Shown: in pieces, positions 34,040 through 43,031 of the stretch | Layout: every line of letters begins with the position of its first letter | Numbering within the stretch: the first letter of the stretch is position 1 | Assembly: GCF_965200585.1 (NCBI RefSeq) | Contig: NZ_OZ241361.1 | Source of the DNA: Bacterioplanoides sp965200585 | GTDB lineage: Bacteria > Pseudomonadota > Gammaproteobacteria > Pseudomonadales > Oceanobacteraceae | Strand: one strand, 5' to 3' | Length of the DNA stretch: 64,000 nt | Program-made: the position numbers and the translations under genes | Notes under the pieces: generated by a model | Database searches by the model: none | Seen by the model: the letters and a program-made list of their open reading frames with translations, nothing else | Told to the model about the DNA's origin: nothing

Positions 34040-35095
34040 ATGCGCTTACTACATCTACTAACGCTTCTGGTATTTACCCTGTTTTCATCGGCCAGCCAGG
34101 CTCTGGTGATTCTGCAATATCATCATGTTGATAGCACCACGCCTGCGGTCACCAGTATTTCACCAGAGCAGTTTGAACAGCATCTGCAGCTGCTGGAGCA
34201 GCAAAATAAAACCGTGGTGGATTTAAAAACCGCGCTGCAAACACTCAACGACGGTAAAGACCTGCCTATCGACAGTGTGGCAATCACCTTTGATGATGCC
34301 TGGGAGTCGATTTATCTGAATGCGTATCCAGCATTAAAACAGCGCAATTGGCCGTTCACTGTATTTACCAATACTCAGGCGGTGGATGAAAAGCATCATA
34401 AAGTGATGAGTTGGGAGCAGCTGGCCGAGCTGCAACAAAACGGTGCCACCATCGCCAATCACACCGTCAGTCATCCTTATTTGCTGGAAAAACCAGAGTC
34501 ATTAAACTGGAACCAATGGCTGGATCAGGAAATTAATCAGGCTGAAAAACGCATTGAAGAAAAGCTGGGTGTCAGCCATCGGTTATTGGCTTACCCCTAT
34601 GGTGAGTTTAACCTTGAGATTACCCAGTGGGTAAAAGAACAAGGTTATATTGCTTTTGGTCAGCAGTCCGGCCCCATAGGTCGTGATTCTCATCAACAGG
34701 CACTGCCGCGCTTTCCGGCGGCGGGTATTTACGCCAACCCGGAAACATTAACAACCAAACTGAATACCTTGCCGCTGCCTATCACCGCCGACCAACTGGT
34801 TGAGCCGGTATTAAGCGACGATAACCCACCGAAGTTAAGCCTGTTGGTAAGCTCCAACGATGTGTACCGCTCTCAGGTGCAGTGTTACGCCAGTGGCGAA
34901 GGCTCTATTCCGACTGAAGTGATTGCTGAAAAGGATATGCTGGATAACCAGCACCTGACGATCAATGCTCAGGCCAAAGAAGCCATTAGCGCCGGGCGCA
35001 GCCGCTACAACTGCACCATTCCCAGCCGCCAGCATCGCGGCTGGTTTTATTGGTATTCTCAGGTATGGATTAACACCAGCGTTAGCAATCGTTAA
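34040..35095 (+). CDS. Exported polysaccharide deacetylase
   Basis: 351 residues, with a signal peptide ending near ASQA. The NodB fold starts with ILQYHHVD, followed by AITFDDAWESIY (catalytic and metal Asp) and IANHTVSHPYLL (metal His pair), then LAYPYGEF. The C-terminal 110 residues are an extra beta domain. The YHHVD start resembles the PgaB group, which deacetylates poly-N-acetylglucosamine, but no pga genes are near. The substrate is uncertain. Confidence 0.9.
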   Translation: MRLLHLLTLLVFTLFSSASQALVILQYHHVDSTTPAVTSISPEQFEQHLQLLEQQNKTVVDLKTALQTLNDGKDLPIDSVAITFDDAWESIYLNAYPALKQRNWPFTVFTNTQAVDEKHHKVMSWEQLAELQQNGATIANHTVSHPYLLEKPESLNWNQWLDQEINQAEKRIEEKLGVSHRLLAYPYGEFNLEITQWVKEQGYIAFGQQSGPIGRDSHQQALPRFPAAGIYANPETLTTKLNTLPLPITADQLVEPVLSDDNPPKLSLLVSSNDVYRSQVQCYASGEGSIPTEVIAEKDMLDNQHLTINAQAKEAISAGRSRYNCTIPSRQHRGWFYWYSQVWINTSVSNR

Positions 35096-35128
35096 AGTTG
35101 TAAGAGGCGTTGAGAGACGATGAGCGAT

Positions 35129-35863
35129 TCACAACACCTTAGATGACAGCTGCTGCAACTGGCGCTCACGACTGCGCCAGTCTGGCAATGCCTCCGTCAT
35201 CAGCCCTTTAAAGCCGGGGCCATGATCAAAATGCTTCAGATGACACAATTCGTGCACCACCACCAGCTCAACCAGCTCTTCTGGTAATTGCATCAGCGCC
35301 AGATTGAGGTTGATATAGCCACGCTGGGATAAACTGCCCCAACGGGTACGCATTTTTTTCACCCGTAACACCGGCTTTTGCTCAGCAAAACGAGCAAAAA
35401 ACGGCCACCACTGGTCAATTAACTGCTGATAATACGCCCGTGCTTTGGGGCGCAACCACTTGTCCATCTGATCGCGCAAATCGGTATGATCCCAGTGATC
35501 AGGAATCCAGATGGTGTTATCCGTTACCAGAAACTCATCCAAAGCACTGGCTTGCACCATAAGCTCCTTGCCCAAAATCGAATAACGCTCCAGCTTTTGT
35601 TGCTGCTGTTGCAGTACCGTATCGCGTTGTTGCTTCAGCCAGGCTTCATTGGATTTCACGAACGCCAGCACATCACGCTTGGCGCACCCCAGCGGAATGC
35701 GTAAATCCACCTCGCCCTTGTCGTTAACCTGTAAGCGCATGCTCTTACGGCGACTGGCAGAAATCCGCAGAGAAACCGATTCCCCACCCATTTCCAGCAA
35801 CAGGGTTTGCTGATAACCCGCCGGTTGACGATTTGTTCGTTGATACGTTGTTCGTGCGCCCAT
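35129..35863 (-). CDS. YgjP/SprT-like zinc metallopeptidase
   Basis: 244 residues. VVVHELCHLKHFDHGPGFKGLM gives the HExxH zinc site with a third His downstream. The upstream region (RISASRRKSMRLQV, LRVKKMRTRWGSLS) is diagnostic of the YgjP (DUF45/M48-like) family. The family is cytoplasmic and its substrates are unsettled. It is divergent from the UPF0149 gene, with a 38-bp gap between start codons. Confidence 0.92.
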   Translation of the reverse strand: MGARTTYQRTNRQPAGYQQTLLLEMGGESVSLRISASRRKSMRLQVNDKGEVDLRIPLGCAKRDVLAFVKSNEAWLKQQRDTVLQQQQQKLERYSILGKELMVQASALDEFLVTDNTIWIPDHWDHTDLRDQMDKWLRPKARAYYQQLIDQWWPFFARFAEQKPVLRVKKMRTRWGSLSQRGYINLNLALMQLPEELVELVVVHELCHLKHFDHGPGFKGLMTEALPDWRSRERQLQQLSSKVL

Positions 35864-35901
35864 AAGCCTGATACGATTGCGTGCAAATTCAGGAGTATTG
35901 T

Positions 35902-36477
35902 ATGTCTGACCTAAACAGTATCCCAGCCCTGAGTGAAGAAGAGCTGGAAACCCTGGGCGTTTTGCTGGAAACCGAAGCCGAACGCCAGGAAAGTTTTGAT
36001 TTTTTTGCCGTGCACGGCCTGATCACCGGGCTGTTGTCCGGCCCGATTGAGTTTAACGTGCGCCAGGTGTGGGAATCAGCCTTTGATGAGCAACTGGGCT
36101 TCAGCAAGGATGAAAAAGAAACGGTAAACACATTATTTATCAAACTGAGCAAAGAGATTCAGGCCTGGCTGGATTCCGGTCAGGACTTCCCGGTGCCTGC
36201 TGATCTGAGCCTGGTGGATGACGAAGAAGATGAGCCACCGCTGGAAAGCTGGGCCATTGGTTATATGACCGCAGTATTACTGCAGGAAGAAGCCTGGTAC
36301 GCCGAGCAGGAAGAAAAAGTCGCGGAAGGCCTGTTCCCGATTATGTACGCTTCCGGGTTATTCGCCGAAGAGCCTGAGATGGCCGATATCGACGAGGATG
36401 TGGAATTGTCCGACCAGATGTGTGGCAATATCCCGGCTGCAGTGATTGCCGTTTACCTGCAATTGCATGGTCAGTAA
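35902..36477 (+). CDS. UPF0149/YecA-family protein
   Basis: 191 residues from the ATG at 35902 (AGGAG seven bases upstream). It is acidic and helical. FFAVHGLITGLLSGP near the N-terminus and SWAIGYMTAVLLQEEAW in the middle are typical of YecA/YgfB proteins. It lacks the C-terminal SEC-C zinc motif. The function is unknown; a hairpin at 36500-36525 follows. Confidence 0.9.
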   Translation: MSDLNSIPALSEEELETLGVLLETEAERQESFDFFAVHGLITGLLSGPIEFNVRQVWESAFDEQLGFSKDEKETVNTLFIKLSKEIQAWLDSGQDFPVPADLSLVDDEEDEPPLESWAIGYMTAVLLQEEAWYAEQEEKVAEGLFPIMYASGLFAEEPEMADIDEDVELSDQMCGNIPAAVIAVYLQLHGQ

Positions 36478-36499
36478 ACCAACTAACTTTACTGAAAAG

Positions 36500-36525
36500 C
36501 AGAACCCTGCATCAGCAGGGTTCTG
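36500..36525 (+). terminator. Hairpin after the UPF0149 gene (weak terminator)
   Basis: A 10-11 bp perfect stem, CAGAACCCTGC with its complement, has an ATCA loop, but the T tract is missing. It may act as an RNA 3'-end stabiliser or a weak terminator. Confidence 0.5.
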
Positions 36526-36654
36526 TCAGTCACACGTATAAAAAATCACATATGCTTTCTAATTATCGCGACTTATGTTCAATTCTTTACTAGCTGCAAA
36601 AAGTATTTCTTAGAATTGACCAATGAACTTGAGGTGAAAACTCCTAGTATATAT

Positions 36655-36993
36655 TTAAAAGTCGGCACTTAACCGAACATATGAAAGTTCACATTTAGAA
36701 TTGTTTTCTTTAACACGAAGTTGAATTTTCTTTCCGGATACATACGCCGCCAAAATACTTGAATACATCTTTTCAGCATTTCCTGATTCTGGATTAATAG
36801 AAAAATAAACATCTAATACAGCCGAACAATTAGCTAGCGTTTCATCAAGAGGTGTGCCAACATAAATAAGGCCATCAGCATTTGTATATAAATCAGAAAC
36901 TGTCGATATACACCCCCAACTAGCGCAACGATCAACCGAAACTGCTGGCGAAGAAACTAATAAAATCACTATAAAAATTATATTATTTTTCAT
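36655..36993 (-). CDS. Small exported Cys-containing protein (SubB-like?)
   Basis: 112 residues from the ATG at 36993, with AAGGAT just upstream; the longer frame adds 20 unlikely residues. A signal peptide (IIFIVILLVSSPAVSV) precedes a mature part with four cysteines. The pattern is TVSDLYTNADGLIYV, then MYSSILAAYVSGKKIQLRV and CELSYVRL. This resembles the small OB-fold family related to the B subunit of subtilase cytotoxin. The resemblance is from memory and needs a profile search. The gene and flanks are more AT-rich than neighbours, suggesting transfer. Confidence 0.65.
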   Translation of the reverse strand: MKNNIIFIVILLVSSPAVSVDRCASWGCISTVSDLYTNADGLIYVGTPLDETLANCSAVLDVYFSINPESGNAEKMYSSILAAYVSGKKIQLRVKENNSKCELSYVRLSADF

Positions 36994-37074
36994 AAAATCC
37001 TTATCCCAAGAAAATAATGAGGCCACATTATCAACTTCATATTTGGTCGTCAACTCCCCAACCTACAACAGTAA

Positions 37075-38463
37075 TTATTCCGCTGCTATTGCCGCACCAT
37101 CGCGCAACCACACTTCGACACGGCGATTTTTCATCCGGCCTTCACTGCGATTAATCGATGCAACCGGTAAATATTCACCATAGCCCACAGACTCTTTCGG
37201 ATAAATACCATTTCGGACTAACTCACGACGAACCGCCATGGCTCGTAATTTAGATAATAACCGGGCACGCTCTTCGGTTTTCTTTTTATCACCAAAACCA
37301 ATCAAAACAATTTCGTTCAGACTGGTGTTTGTCAAGGTGTTGTTAGTTTTCAGGTATTGCACCAAACGCTCAACATCTTTAAGTGCCTTATTATCAAGCT
37401 TGGCACTGCCTTCCTTAAAACGAAAGTTAATCGTCAGGCGCTCAGCATTGGCGGTAATATCGCGAAAGTCCTGAGGTAATTCGGCATAACCTTCAGGCAT
37501 CACAGCCTTCAGCTCCTGAGATATAAAACCCGTGTCAGCCACAATTTTCTGACCGGCATTTTCCAGTACAAAATTCAGAAATTCATTCACATACACATTG
37601 GCTGATGTACCAGCGGTATACATATACAAACGACGCGCCAGGGCATAATCTTCGGTAGCAACCGTCAGTTTATTTGGCAGTAATGCTTTAGCGCTGCCAT
37701 CCGATACCGCCACCAGCTTTGACTGACGAACCGAGGCCAAACCAACAAAACCAATACCACGCACATCCGAGGCAACCAGATCGGATAATTCATCATTCGA
37801 TTCAAAGCGTTCAGCACTATCAACCAGAGCTTTTTGTTTGCCCAGCACCATACCTTTAAAAGAATCCCAGGTACCGGATTTATCATCACGGGCATAGACA
37901 TTAATCTGGCCTGAGTTACCACCCAGCTCCGCCCAGTCCTGATAGTCACCGGAGAAAATACCGGCAATCTGATCAACGCTCAGGGTATGAATCGGGTTCT
38001 GCGGATGAACAATAATCGCCAGACCATCAATACCAACAATATGCTCGCTATCCGGCGCACGCATATCGGCTTTATGTTGCAGCAGGTTCACTTCTTTGTA
38101 TTTTGCCGGGCGCGAAGCCGCTGCAATATCCGCTTGCTGAGAGCTCAGCCCTTTAAAGCCGGTACCGGAACCGTGTGCTTCAATCACCACTTCAACAATG
38201 GTGCGGCTCTCACGTACCACACCACGAATAATTTTTTCGTTTTCAACACCGGTTTGCAGGGTTTCTATTTGCTCAGCTCCTTTTTGAGCCAGATATTCTT
38301 TCACCAGATTCGGAGCTAATGCGGCACCAACGGTGTTGGAGCCATGAATGGTAAACAGATTGGTTGTGCCGTCATAAGGCAGATCAGAAAAGCGCTGCAG
38401 TGCGCTGGAGAAAGGACTAACAAAGGTTAAGCAGATAAGAAGAACAAAAAACAACAGTTTCAT
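37075..38463 (-). CDS. PstS-like phosphate-binding domain fused to an OmpA domain
   Basis: 462 residues, with a signal peptide ending near FSSA. Residues of about 35-320 form a PstS-like periplasmic binding fold: FTIHGSNTVGAALAP, GSGTGFKGL, ARDDKSGTWDSFKG. Residues of about 345-455 form an OmpA-like peptidoglycan-binding domain: FKEGSAKLDNKAL, GFGDKKKTEERARLLSKLRA, SEGRMKNRRVEVWL. The architecture suggests a binding protein tethered to the cell wall for phosphate sensing or scavenging. It is not next to pstCAB. Confidence 0.9.
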   Translation of the reverse strand: MKLLFFVLLICLTFVSPFSSALQRFSDLPYDGTTNLFTIHGSNTVGAALAPNLVKEYLAQKGAEQIETLQTGVENEKIIRGVVRESRTIVEVVIEAHGSGTGFKGLSSQQADIAAASRPAKYKEVNLLQHKADMRAPDSEHIVGIDGLAIIVHPQNPIHTLSVDQIAGIFSGDYQDWAELGGNSGQINVYARDDKSGTWDSFKGMVLGKQKALVDSAERFESNDELSDLVASDVRGIGFVGLASVRQSKLVAVSDGSAKALLPNKLTVATEDYALARRLYMYTAGTSANVYVNEFLNFVLENAGQKIVADTGFISQELKAVMPEGYAELPQDFRDITANAERLTINFRFKEGSAKLDNKALKDVERLVQYLKTNNTLTNTSLNEIVLIGFGDKKKTEERARLLSKLRAMAVRRELVRNGIYPKESVGYGEYLPVASINRSEGRMKNRRVEVWLRDGAAIAAE

Positions 38464-38545
38464 TGAGTAAGACAGCCCGATTCGAATTTGCGGGCAGTCT
38501 ATGACCCTAATGTTACACTTTTGTTACAGCCGTATTTAAGACGTA

Positions 38546-39232
38546 TTAACGATTGCGTATAAACGATAACTCCGCTTGCTGATAGTGTTCCGCCTGAAGT
38601 AATTTCTGCATATTTTTCAGTGTGAAATACGGCGTATCAACCACCACGCTGTTTGCCAGCCAGGACGGTAAGCCACCATTAGGTTCCGCATGGACTTCGT
38701 ATACCACATCCAGCACGCCCTTCTCCCCGCTCTTGGCCGGAGAAAATAACCAGTAACCGCTCATTTGAGTGATACGGACAAATTCATCATTCGCCGGAAA
38801 TACATCATTACGCACGCTGACATCCACCCGTACCACTAACGTGTCCGGGTCCTGAGTGGCAATGGAGTGCACCACCGTGTCCCGATCAGAAACCGGCCAG
38901 GGCGCTTTGGTGATGACATACGATAACGCTTCGCCTGGTTGTATACTTTCGATAATTTCAACAATGCCGCAGTTGTGCATCCAATCCGGTGCGCGCTGAG
39001 TGTCTTCCAGCAAGGCGATAGGAGCTGTTAAGGTCGAGGCGATGGTCATTTCCCCGCGAAAAGCCCGCAAGTCAGACCCGGCGACTTCACGGGTATATAC
39101 CTTAATACCCAGTTCATCATCCTGCTTTTCCAACTGCCATTGGGATTCATCCGCGGAAGCATCGGCGATTACACTGATACTCATAACGGTAAGAAAAAAC
39201 ACACTGATCAATCGGGCTCGCAATAATTTCAT
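38546..39232 (-). CDS. Exported START-domain protein
   Basis: 228 residues from the ATG at 39232; a GTG two codons upstream is possible. A signal peptide ends near VIADASA. The mature part is a START/SRPBCC lipid-binding fold: GIKVYTREVAGSDLRAFRGEM, APDWMHNCGIVEII, APWPVSDRDTVV and the final helix FTLKNMQKLLQ. Bacterial members bind hydrophobic ligands such as sterols or fatty acids; the ligand here is unknown. Confidence 0.9.
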   Translation of the reverse strand: MKLLRARLISVFFLTVMSISVIADASADESQWQLEKQDDELGIKVYTREVAGSDLRAFRGEMTIASTLTAPIALLEDTQRAPDWMHNCGIVEIIESIQPGEALSYVITKAPWPVSDRDTVVHSIATQDPDTLVVRVDVSVRNDVFPANDEFVRITQMSGYWLFSPAKSGEKGVLDVVYEVHAEPNGGLPSWLANSVVVDTPYFTLKNMQKLLQAEHYQQAELSFIRNR

Positions 39233-39360
39233 ATCCACTCTCAGCCGCTATCGCCAAGTAACTTTCGTCTAATTAACCGTCGCCTAAATAACAACAGCAT
39301 TAAAACAACATTCAGTCGTGCCAGTTTGTCGCACAGACAGCCTCAGCTCATTGGCCGAAA

Positions 39361-39672
39361 TTAATGACCCTGACTGCCACCTCGGCAATCCGGAGAAACT
39401 GGTACATTGGCGACCTGCCACTCTTCCGGGGTGTACAGATGTAAGGCCAGTGCGTGTACCGGGCCCGCCAGCTCTTCACTCAGAATACCGTAGATCAGCT
39501 GGTGTCGGGCTACAGGGCGTTTACCGGCAAACGCATCACTGACCAGTGTTAATTTAAAGTGAGAATCGGTAGCAGGCCCGGCATGCATATGGCTTTCGTT
39601 GGCAATATCCAGTTGTACCGGATCTAATGTTGCCAGTTTATCGGTGATTTGTTGCGCAATATCAACGGCCAT
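39361..39672 (-). CDS. bolA: BolA-family protein
   Basis: 103 residues. The class II KH-like BolA fold has DIANESHMHAGPATDSHFKLTLVSDAF, with the conserved ESHxHAG iron-cluster ligand His, then RHQLIYGILSEELAGPVHALALHLYTPEEW. It works with monothiol glutaredoxin in iron-sulphur handling and in cell-shape regulation. It is a single gene upstream of the START-domain gene on the same strand. Confidence 0.95.
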   Translation of the reverse strand: MAVDIAQQITDKLATLDPVQLDIANESHMHAGPATDSHFKLTLVSDAFAGKRPVARHQLIYGILSEELAGPVHALALHLYTPEEWQVANVPVSPDCRGGSQGH

Positions 39673-39827
39673 TTACAGCTCCGCAGTCATAGGTAGAAAA
39701 AACAACACTATAAGACATCTGACGAATAGAAAACATGCAGTCCTGAGCAAAAGGCTGTTCACAAAAACTCTGTAAGCATATACAGTATACGGCTGATTTT
39801 TGCAGCAACTCCGGGAATATCATCACT

Positions 39828-40514
39828 ATGCAGGATATCGATACCACCAGCACTCAATCTCTGATCGATCGTTATTATCAGGAAGAAAAAGCCAAGCGTG
39901 AAATGGAACAAACCCTGGCTACGGTAACGACCCGCCTGGATGCCAGCGACCTGGCGATGCTGAGCATTATTGCCAAGCGCTTCCACAAGAGCCGCGAAGA
40001 AGTGGCGCAGGAAATTTTATCCAGCGCGTTGGTGGATTTATTTGCCCGAGTTGATGCCTCTGAGCGGAAGCTGATGGCGCGTGATGCCGACGAAGCGGCA
40101 AAGTCGATTGCCAATGAGATCGCCGAAGAAAATGGCGTGCACAGCATTGAGTTTAAAGGCGGCGCCTGGGGTAACCACGACCGTACCGTGACCAAGCTGG
40201 AACGTAAAAAAGCCAAATTGGATGACGAAGCAGAAGCCGCTATCGAAGCTGAAGTCCAAAAGCGTGTAGCAGCAGCGTTGGAAGCACAACAAAGCACTTC
40301 TGATACGGCTGAGCCATCTGACTCACAACAAGAAGCAAGTGAACAGCCAGCAGCTGAAGAAACTGCCCTTGAAGAGGCAACCCCAGAAGAGACAACCCCA
40401 GAAGAGACAACCCCTGAAGTGACTACAGCGGAAGAAGCAGCATCAGCAGACACTGATATTCAAACAGAAGACAGTGCTGAAGAGTCAGAGCCAGCGTCGA
40501 TGTTCGCCAACTGA
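39828..40514 (+). CDS. Hypothetical protein with acidic repetitive tail
   Basis: 228 residues. The first 110 are helical and charged (LDASDLAMLSIIAKRFHKSREEVAQEIL), recalling a ribbon-helix-helix-like or small DNA-binding helix pair, though no family could be named. Residues of about 150-220 are a low-complexity Glu/Thr/Ala/Pro tail. No signal peptide. A clear terminator follows. It is probably real because of codon use and the terminator, but its function is unknown. Confidence 0.7.
   Translation: MQDIDTTSTQSLIDRYYQEEKAKREMEQTLATVTTRLDASDLAMLSIIAKRFHKSREEVAQEILSSALVDLFARVDASERKLMARDADEAAKSIANEIAEENGVHSIEFKGGAWGNHDRTVTKLERKKAKLDDEAEAAIEAEVQKRVAAALEAQQSTSDTAEPSDSQQEASEQPAAEETALEEATPEETTPEETTPEVTTAEEAASADTDIQTEDSAEESEPASMFAN
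40371..40430 (+). repeat. 15-bp tandem repeat in the acidic tail
   Basis: Three near-identical units of GAAGAGACAACCCCA and a diverged fourth, in frame, encode EETTP-type units. Confidence 0.8.
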
Positions 40515-40539
40515 GGATTGTCAGCTCATTCCTACAATC

Positions 40540-40574
40540 AAGGCAGAACGAATATCATCGTTCTGCCTTTTTTA
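40540..40574 (+). terminator. Rho-independent terminator
   Basis: A perfect 12-bp stem, AAGGCAGAACGA with its complement, has a 6-base loop and is followed by a T run. Confidence 0.9.
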
Positions 40575-40580
40575 ATCACG

Positions 40581-40772
40581 TCATTTACGCCAGATACGCA
40601 GTTCCCTGAATTCTCCGGGCCCTGCCTGCATCCATAACATTTCAGTCTGATCTGAAAATACAAACTTATTGCCTACAAGAAAGCCCGAACGACGCCGTCC
40701 GGATACGGTGGCAGAGGCCTGACGCCCCTGTTGCTTGACGCTGTCTGCGCTGTTTTCGGGTAAGAGATTCAT
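40581..40772 (-). CDS. Small hypothetical basic protein
   Basis: 63 residues, soluble, with a basic centre (SGRRRSGFLVGNKFVF) and three Trp/Phe positions in a beta-like second half. GGGAG precedes the ATG by eight bases. No family was recognised; it could be a species-level conserved small protein. Confidence 0.45.
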   Translation of the reverse strand: MNLLPENSADSVKQQGRQASATVSGRRRSGFLVGNKFVFSDQTEMLWMQAGPGEFRELRIWRK

Positions 40773-40939
40773 ATTCAGTCTCCCGTCCTATCGACTAGCA
40801 CCAGCCTAAGCTGGTTTTGTGACAATCCTGTGTCGCTGACTGCTGGTCTGTTGTGAGTACATCTTAGCAGTTGCTCTACACAGGCCTTGCTTTACAATGT
40901 GCCGCCCTTTTAACTAACCGTCAATGGGAAAACGTCACT

Positions 40940-41842
40940 ATGGCAATTCAATGGTTCCCCGGCCACATGAACAAAGCACGCAAAAAGATTGCCGAGGCCA
41001 TGCCGGAAATCGATCTGGTGATTGAAGTGCTGGATGCCCGCCTGCCCTTCTCCAGCACCAACCCGATGGTTGATGAACTCAGAGGCGACAAGCCCTGTAT
41101 CAAGATCCTGAATAAATCCGATTTGGCTGACCCTAAAGTCACTCAGGATTGGGTGAAGTACTTTAGCCAGCAGCACAACACCCAGGCGATGCCATTGGTG
41201 GCCGAGGATAAAAAGCAGGTTAAAAAGGTGGTACAGCTATGTAAAAAGATTGGCCACAAACGCACTGAGAAGAAGCTGGCAATTCGGGTCATGATTATGG
41301 GTATCCCGAATGTGGGCAAATCCACCTTGATTAATGCGCTGGCTGGTCGTCAGATTGCCCGTACCGGTAACGAACCGGCAGTCACCAAAGCCAACCAGAT
41401 GATCGACCTGAAAAATGGCATCGTGTTATCGGACACCCCTGGGATTCTGTGGCCTAAGTTTGAAAATGAGCTGAGTGGCTACCGCCTGGCGGCATCGGGT
41501 GCGGTAAAAGACACCGCTATCGAGTACACCGATGTGGCGCAATTTGCACTGGGTTATCTGCTGGAACGTTACCAGCAGCCACTGATGACGCGCTTTAAAA
41601 TGAAAGAGCTGCCTGAAAGCGCAGAAGCAGCACTCAATACCGTCGCCGCCAAGCGCGGCTGTTTACGCCCGGGTGGCGTGGTGGATCTGCATAAAGCATC
41701 GGAATTGTGCCTGCATGAAATGCGCGCCGGCAAGATTGGTTTAATCTCGCTGGAAACACCAGAAATGGTAGAGAGTGAACTGGCCGCCATTGAAGCAGAA
41801 CGTCTGGCAGCGCTAGAAGCAGAACAGGATCAGAAGTCGTAG
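40940..41842 (+). CDS. rbgA: Ribosome biogenesis GTPase YlqF/RbgA
   Basis: 300 residues from the ATG at 40940 (MAIQWFPGHMNKARK, the universal start of this family). A circularly permuted GTPase: G4 motif LNKSDL near residue 58, then G1 GIPNVGKSTLIN near residue 120, and G3 SDTPGIL near residue 165. The C-terminal helical domain (LMTRFKMKELP...) follows. It acts in late 50S subunit assembly. It has a Glu/Ala-rich tail. Confidence 0.95.
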   Translation: MAIQWFPGHMNKARKKIAEAMPEIDLVIEVLDARLPFSSTNPMVDELRGDKPCIKILNKSDLADPKVTQDWVKYFSQQHNTQAMPLVAEDKKQVKKVVQLCKKIGHKRTEKKLAIRVMIMGIPNVGKSTLINALAGRQIARTGNEPAVTKANQMIDLKNGIVLSDTPGILWPKFENELSGYRLAASGAVKDTAIEYTDVAQFALGYLLERYQQPLMTRFKMKELPESAEAALNTVAAKRGCLRPGGVVDLHKASELCLHEMRAGKIGLISLETPEMVESELAAIEAERLAALEAEQDQKS

Positions 41843-41881
41843 CATTCTGATCCTGCGCTTTGTCTTAAACTGGCTTAAAAA

Positions 41882-42337
41882 CTAAGTTTTCTGAACAATC
41901 ACTTCATGCACCTTGCGGAAGGTCTGCCAATCAGCATCATCATCCGCAACCACCTCAATCGGGTACAACCCCTGCTCGGTTGGAATATCATCCAGCGCTG
42001 TTTTCATCACGTCCAGATCTTCACAGTAGATAATCCACTGATTGATAGCATCGTGAGTAATCATCATCACTACCACGGCGTTCTCTGATGGCTCCAGCTT
42101 GTCCTGTAAGGCCTGATGAAACGCCAGAATCTGATTCTGCTCCTGATTCGCTGGAAAGCCGGTGCTTTCATCCAGGCTTTCGGCATGCCAGGCAATCTGA
42201 ACACACACGGGATAGCGTTCGCTCTCTTGCGCCAATGCCCAATCTTCACGGTATTGAATGCTGATTGGCTTCTGATGCAGGTCACCAGAAGCACGAACCC
42301 AACGATTATTGACCAACATGGCCATATCCTTATTCAT
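41882..42337 (-). CDS. DUF695-family protein
   Basis: 151 residues from the ATG at 42337; the longer frame adds 14 residues. WVRASGDLHQKPISIQYREDW, RYPVCVQIAWHA and WIIYCEDLDVMKTALDDI fit the DUF695 alpha-beta fold. It is cytoplasmic, of unknown function. The start is uncertain because two later ATG codons are also possible. Confidence 0.75.
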   Translation of the reverse strand: MNKDMAMLVNNRWVRASGDLHQKPISIQYREDWALAQESERYPVCVQIAWHAESLDESTGFPANQEQNQILAFHQALQDKLEPSENAVVVMMITHDAINQWIIYCEDLDVMKTALDDIPTEQGLYPIEVVADDDADWQTFRKVHEVIVQKT

Positions 42338-42469
42338 TTTCTTATCGCTCAGAGTAACTAATATTCTCAAAAATGCCAAAGGCTTAGCGACGGATTGCCT
42401 GGCAAGGAGAAAAACAACTCGTCATAATGCGCCCATCGTTGTTAACACCTGAAGTATTGAGAGCTTGTT

Positions 42470-42958
42470 ATGACCCTGATTCTCCTGATTATTGGACTGC
42501 TGATTATCACCGCACTGGCTGTTTACGCTTGGCGACTAACACAACAAGTGAAACAGGCGGAGCAACAAGCTCAACAGCAACAACAGGAAGAAGAAGCCGC
42601 GGCAGCCCATAACTTACGCCAGAAACAGCTGGAGCTGGTGACCGACATTCGCTTTGTAGCACGCTCGGTGATTGCTCAGCAGTGTGAAATTACCGAAGGC
42701 GTGTTACGGATTCATTATCTGATTTCCGGCTTAGACCCGGATGCCTGGCAGTTAGCAGAATTGCAGACTCTGCGGGCGCATTATGAACAAACCCGTAATA
42801 TGCCCATTCTGGATGCCTACAAGCAATTGCCAAAAAAAGAGCAGTTTAAGATTGATAAACAACGCTGGACACTGGAAGAGCAGCATAAAGCCGCTATCGA
42901 AAAAGAATTAAACTGGTTAGTGAAGTACAGCTTCCCGCAAGTGACCTTGCTGCAGTAA
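42470..42958 (+). CDS. DUF2489 membrane-anchored protein
   Basis: 162 residues. One N-terminal membrane helix (LILLIIGLLIITALAVYAW) is followed by a Gln/Glu-rich coiled coil and the DUF2489 domain (DIRFVARSVIAQQCEITEGVLRIHYLISGL). The conserved Cys is in QQCEITEG. The function is unknown. It diverges from the DUF695 gene. Confidence 0.88.
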   Translation: MTLILLIIGLLIITALAVYAWRLTQQVKQAEQQAQQQQQEEEAAAAHNLRQKQLELVTDIRFVARSVIAQQCEITEGVLRIHYLISGLDPDAWQLAELQTLRAHYEQTRNMPILDAYKQLPKKEQFKIDKQRWTLEEQHKAAIEKELNWLVKYSFPQVTLLQ

Positions 42959-43031
42959 GGCGATAGCCGCTGCTGATCAGATCAGCAGCGACCAGACTAT
43001 TTATACAATGCTGGAGTTATCAATGTTGGCA

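Noticed and set aside
39878..40453. 191-residue minus-strand Ser/Ala-rich frame
   Set aside because: It is the antisense of a low-complexity Glu/Ala-rich coding region, a common source of long false frames.
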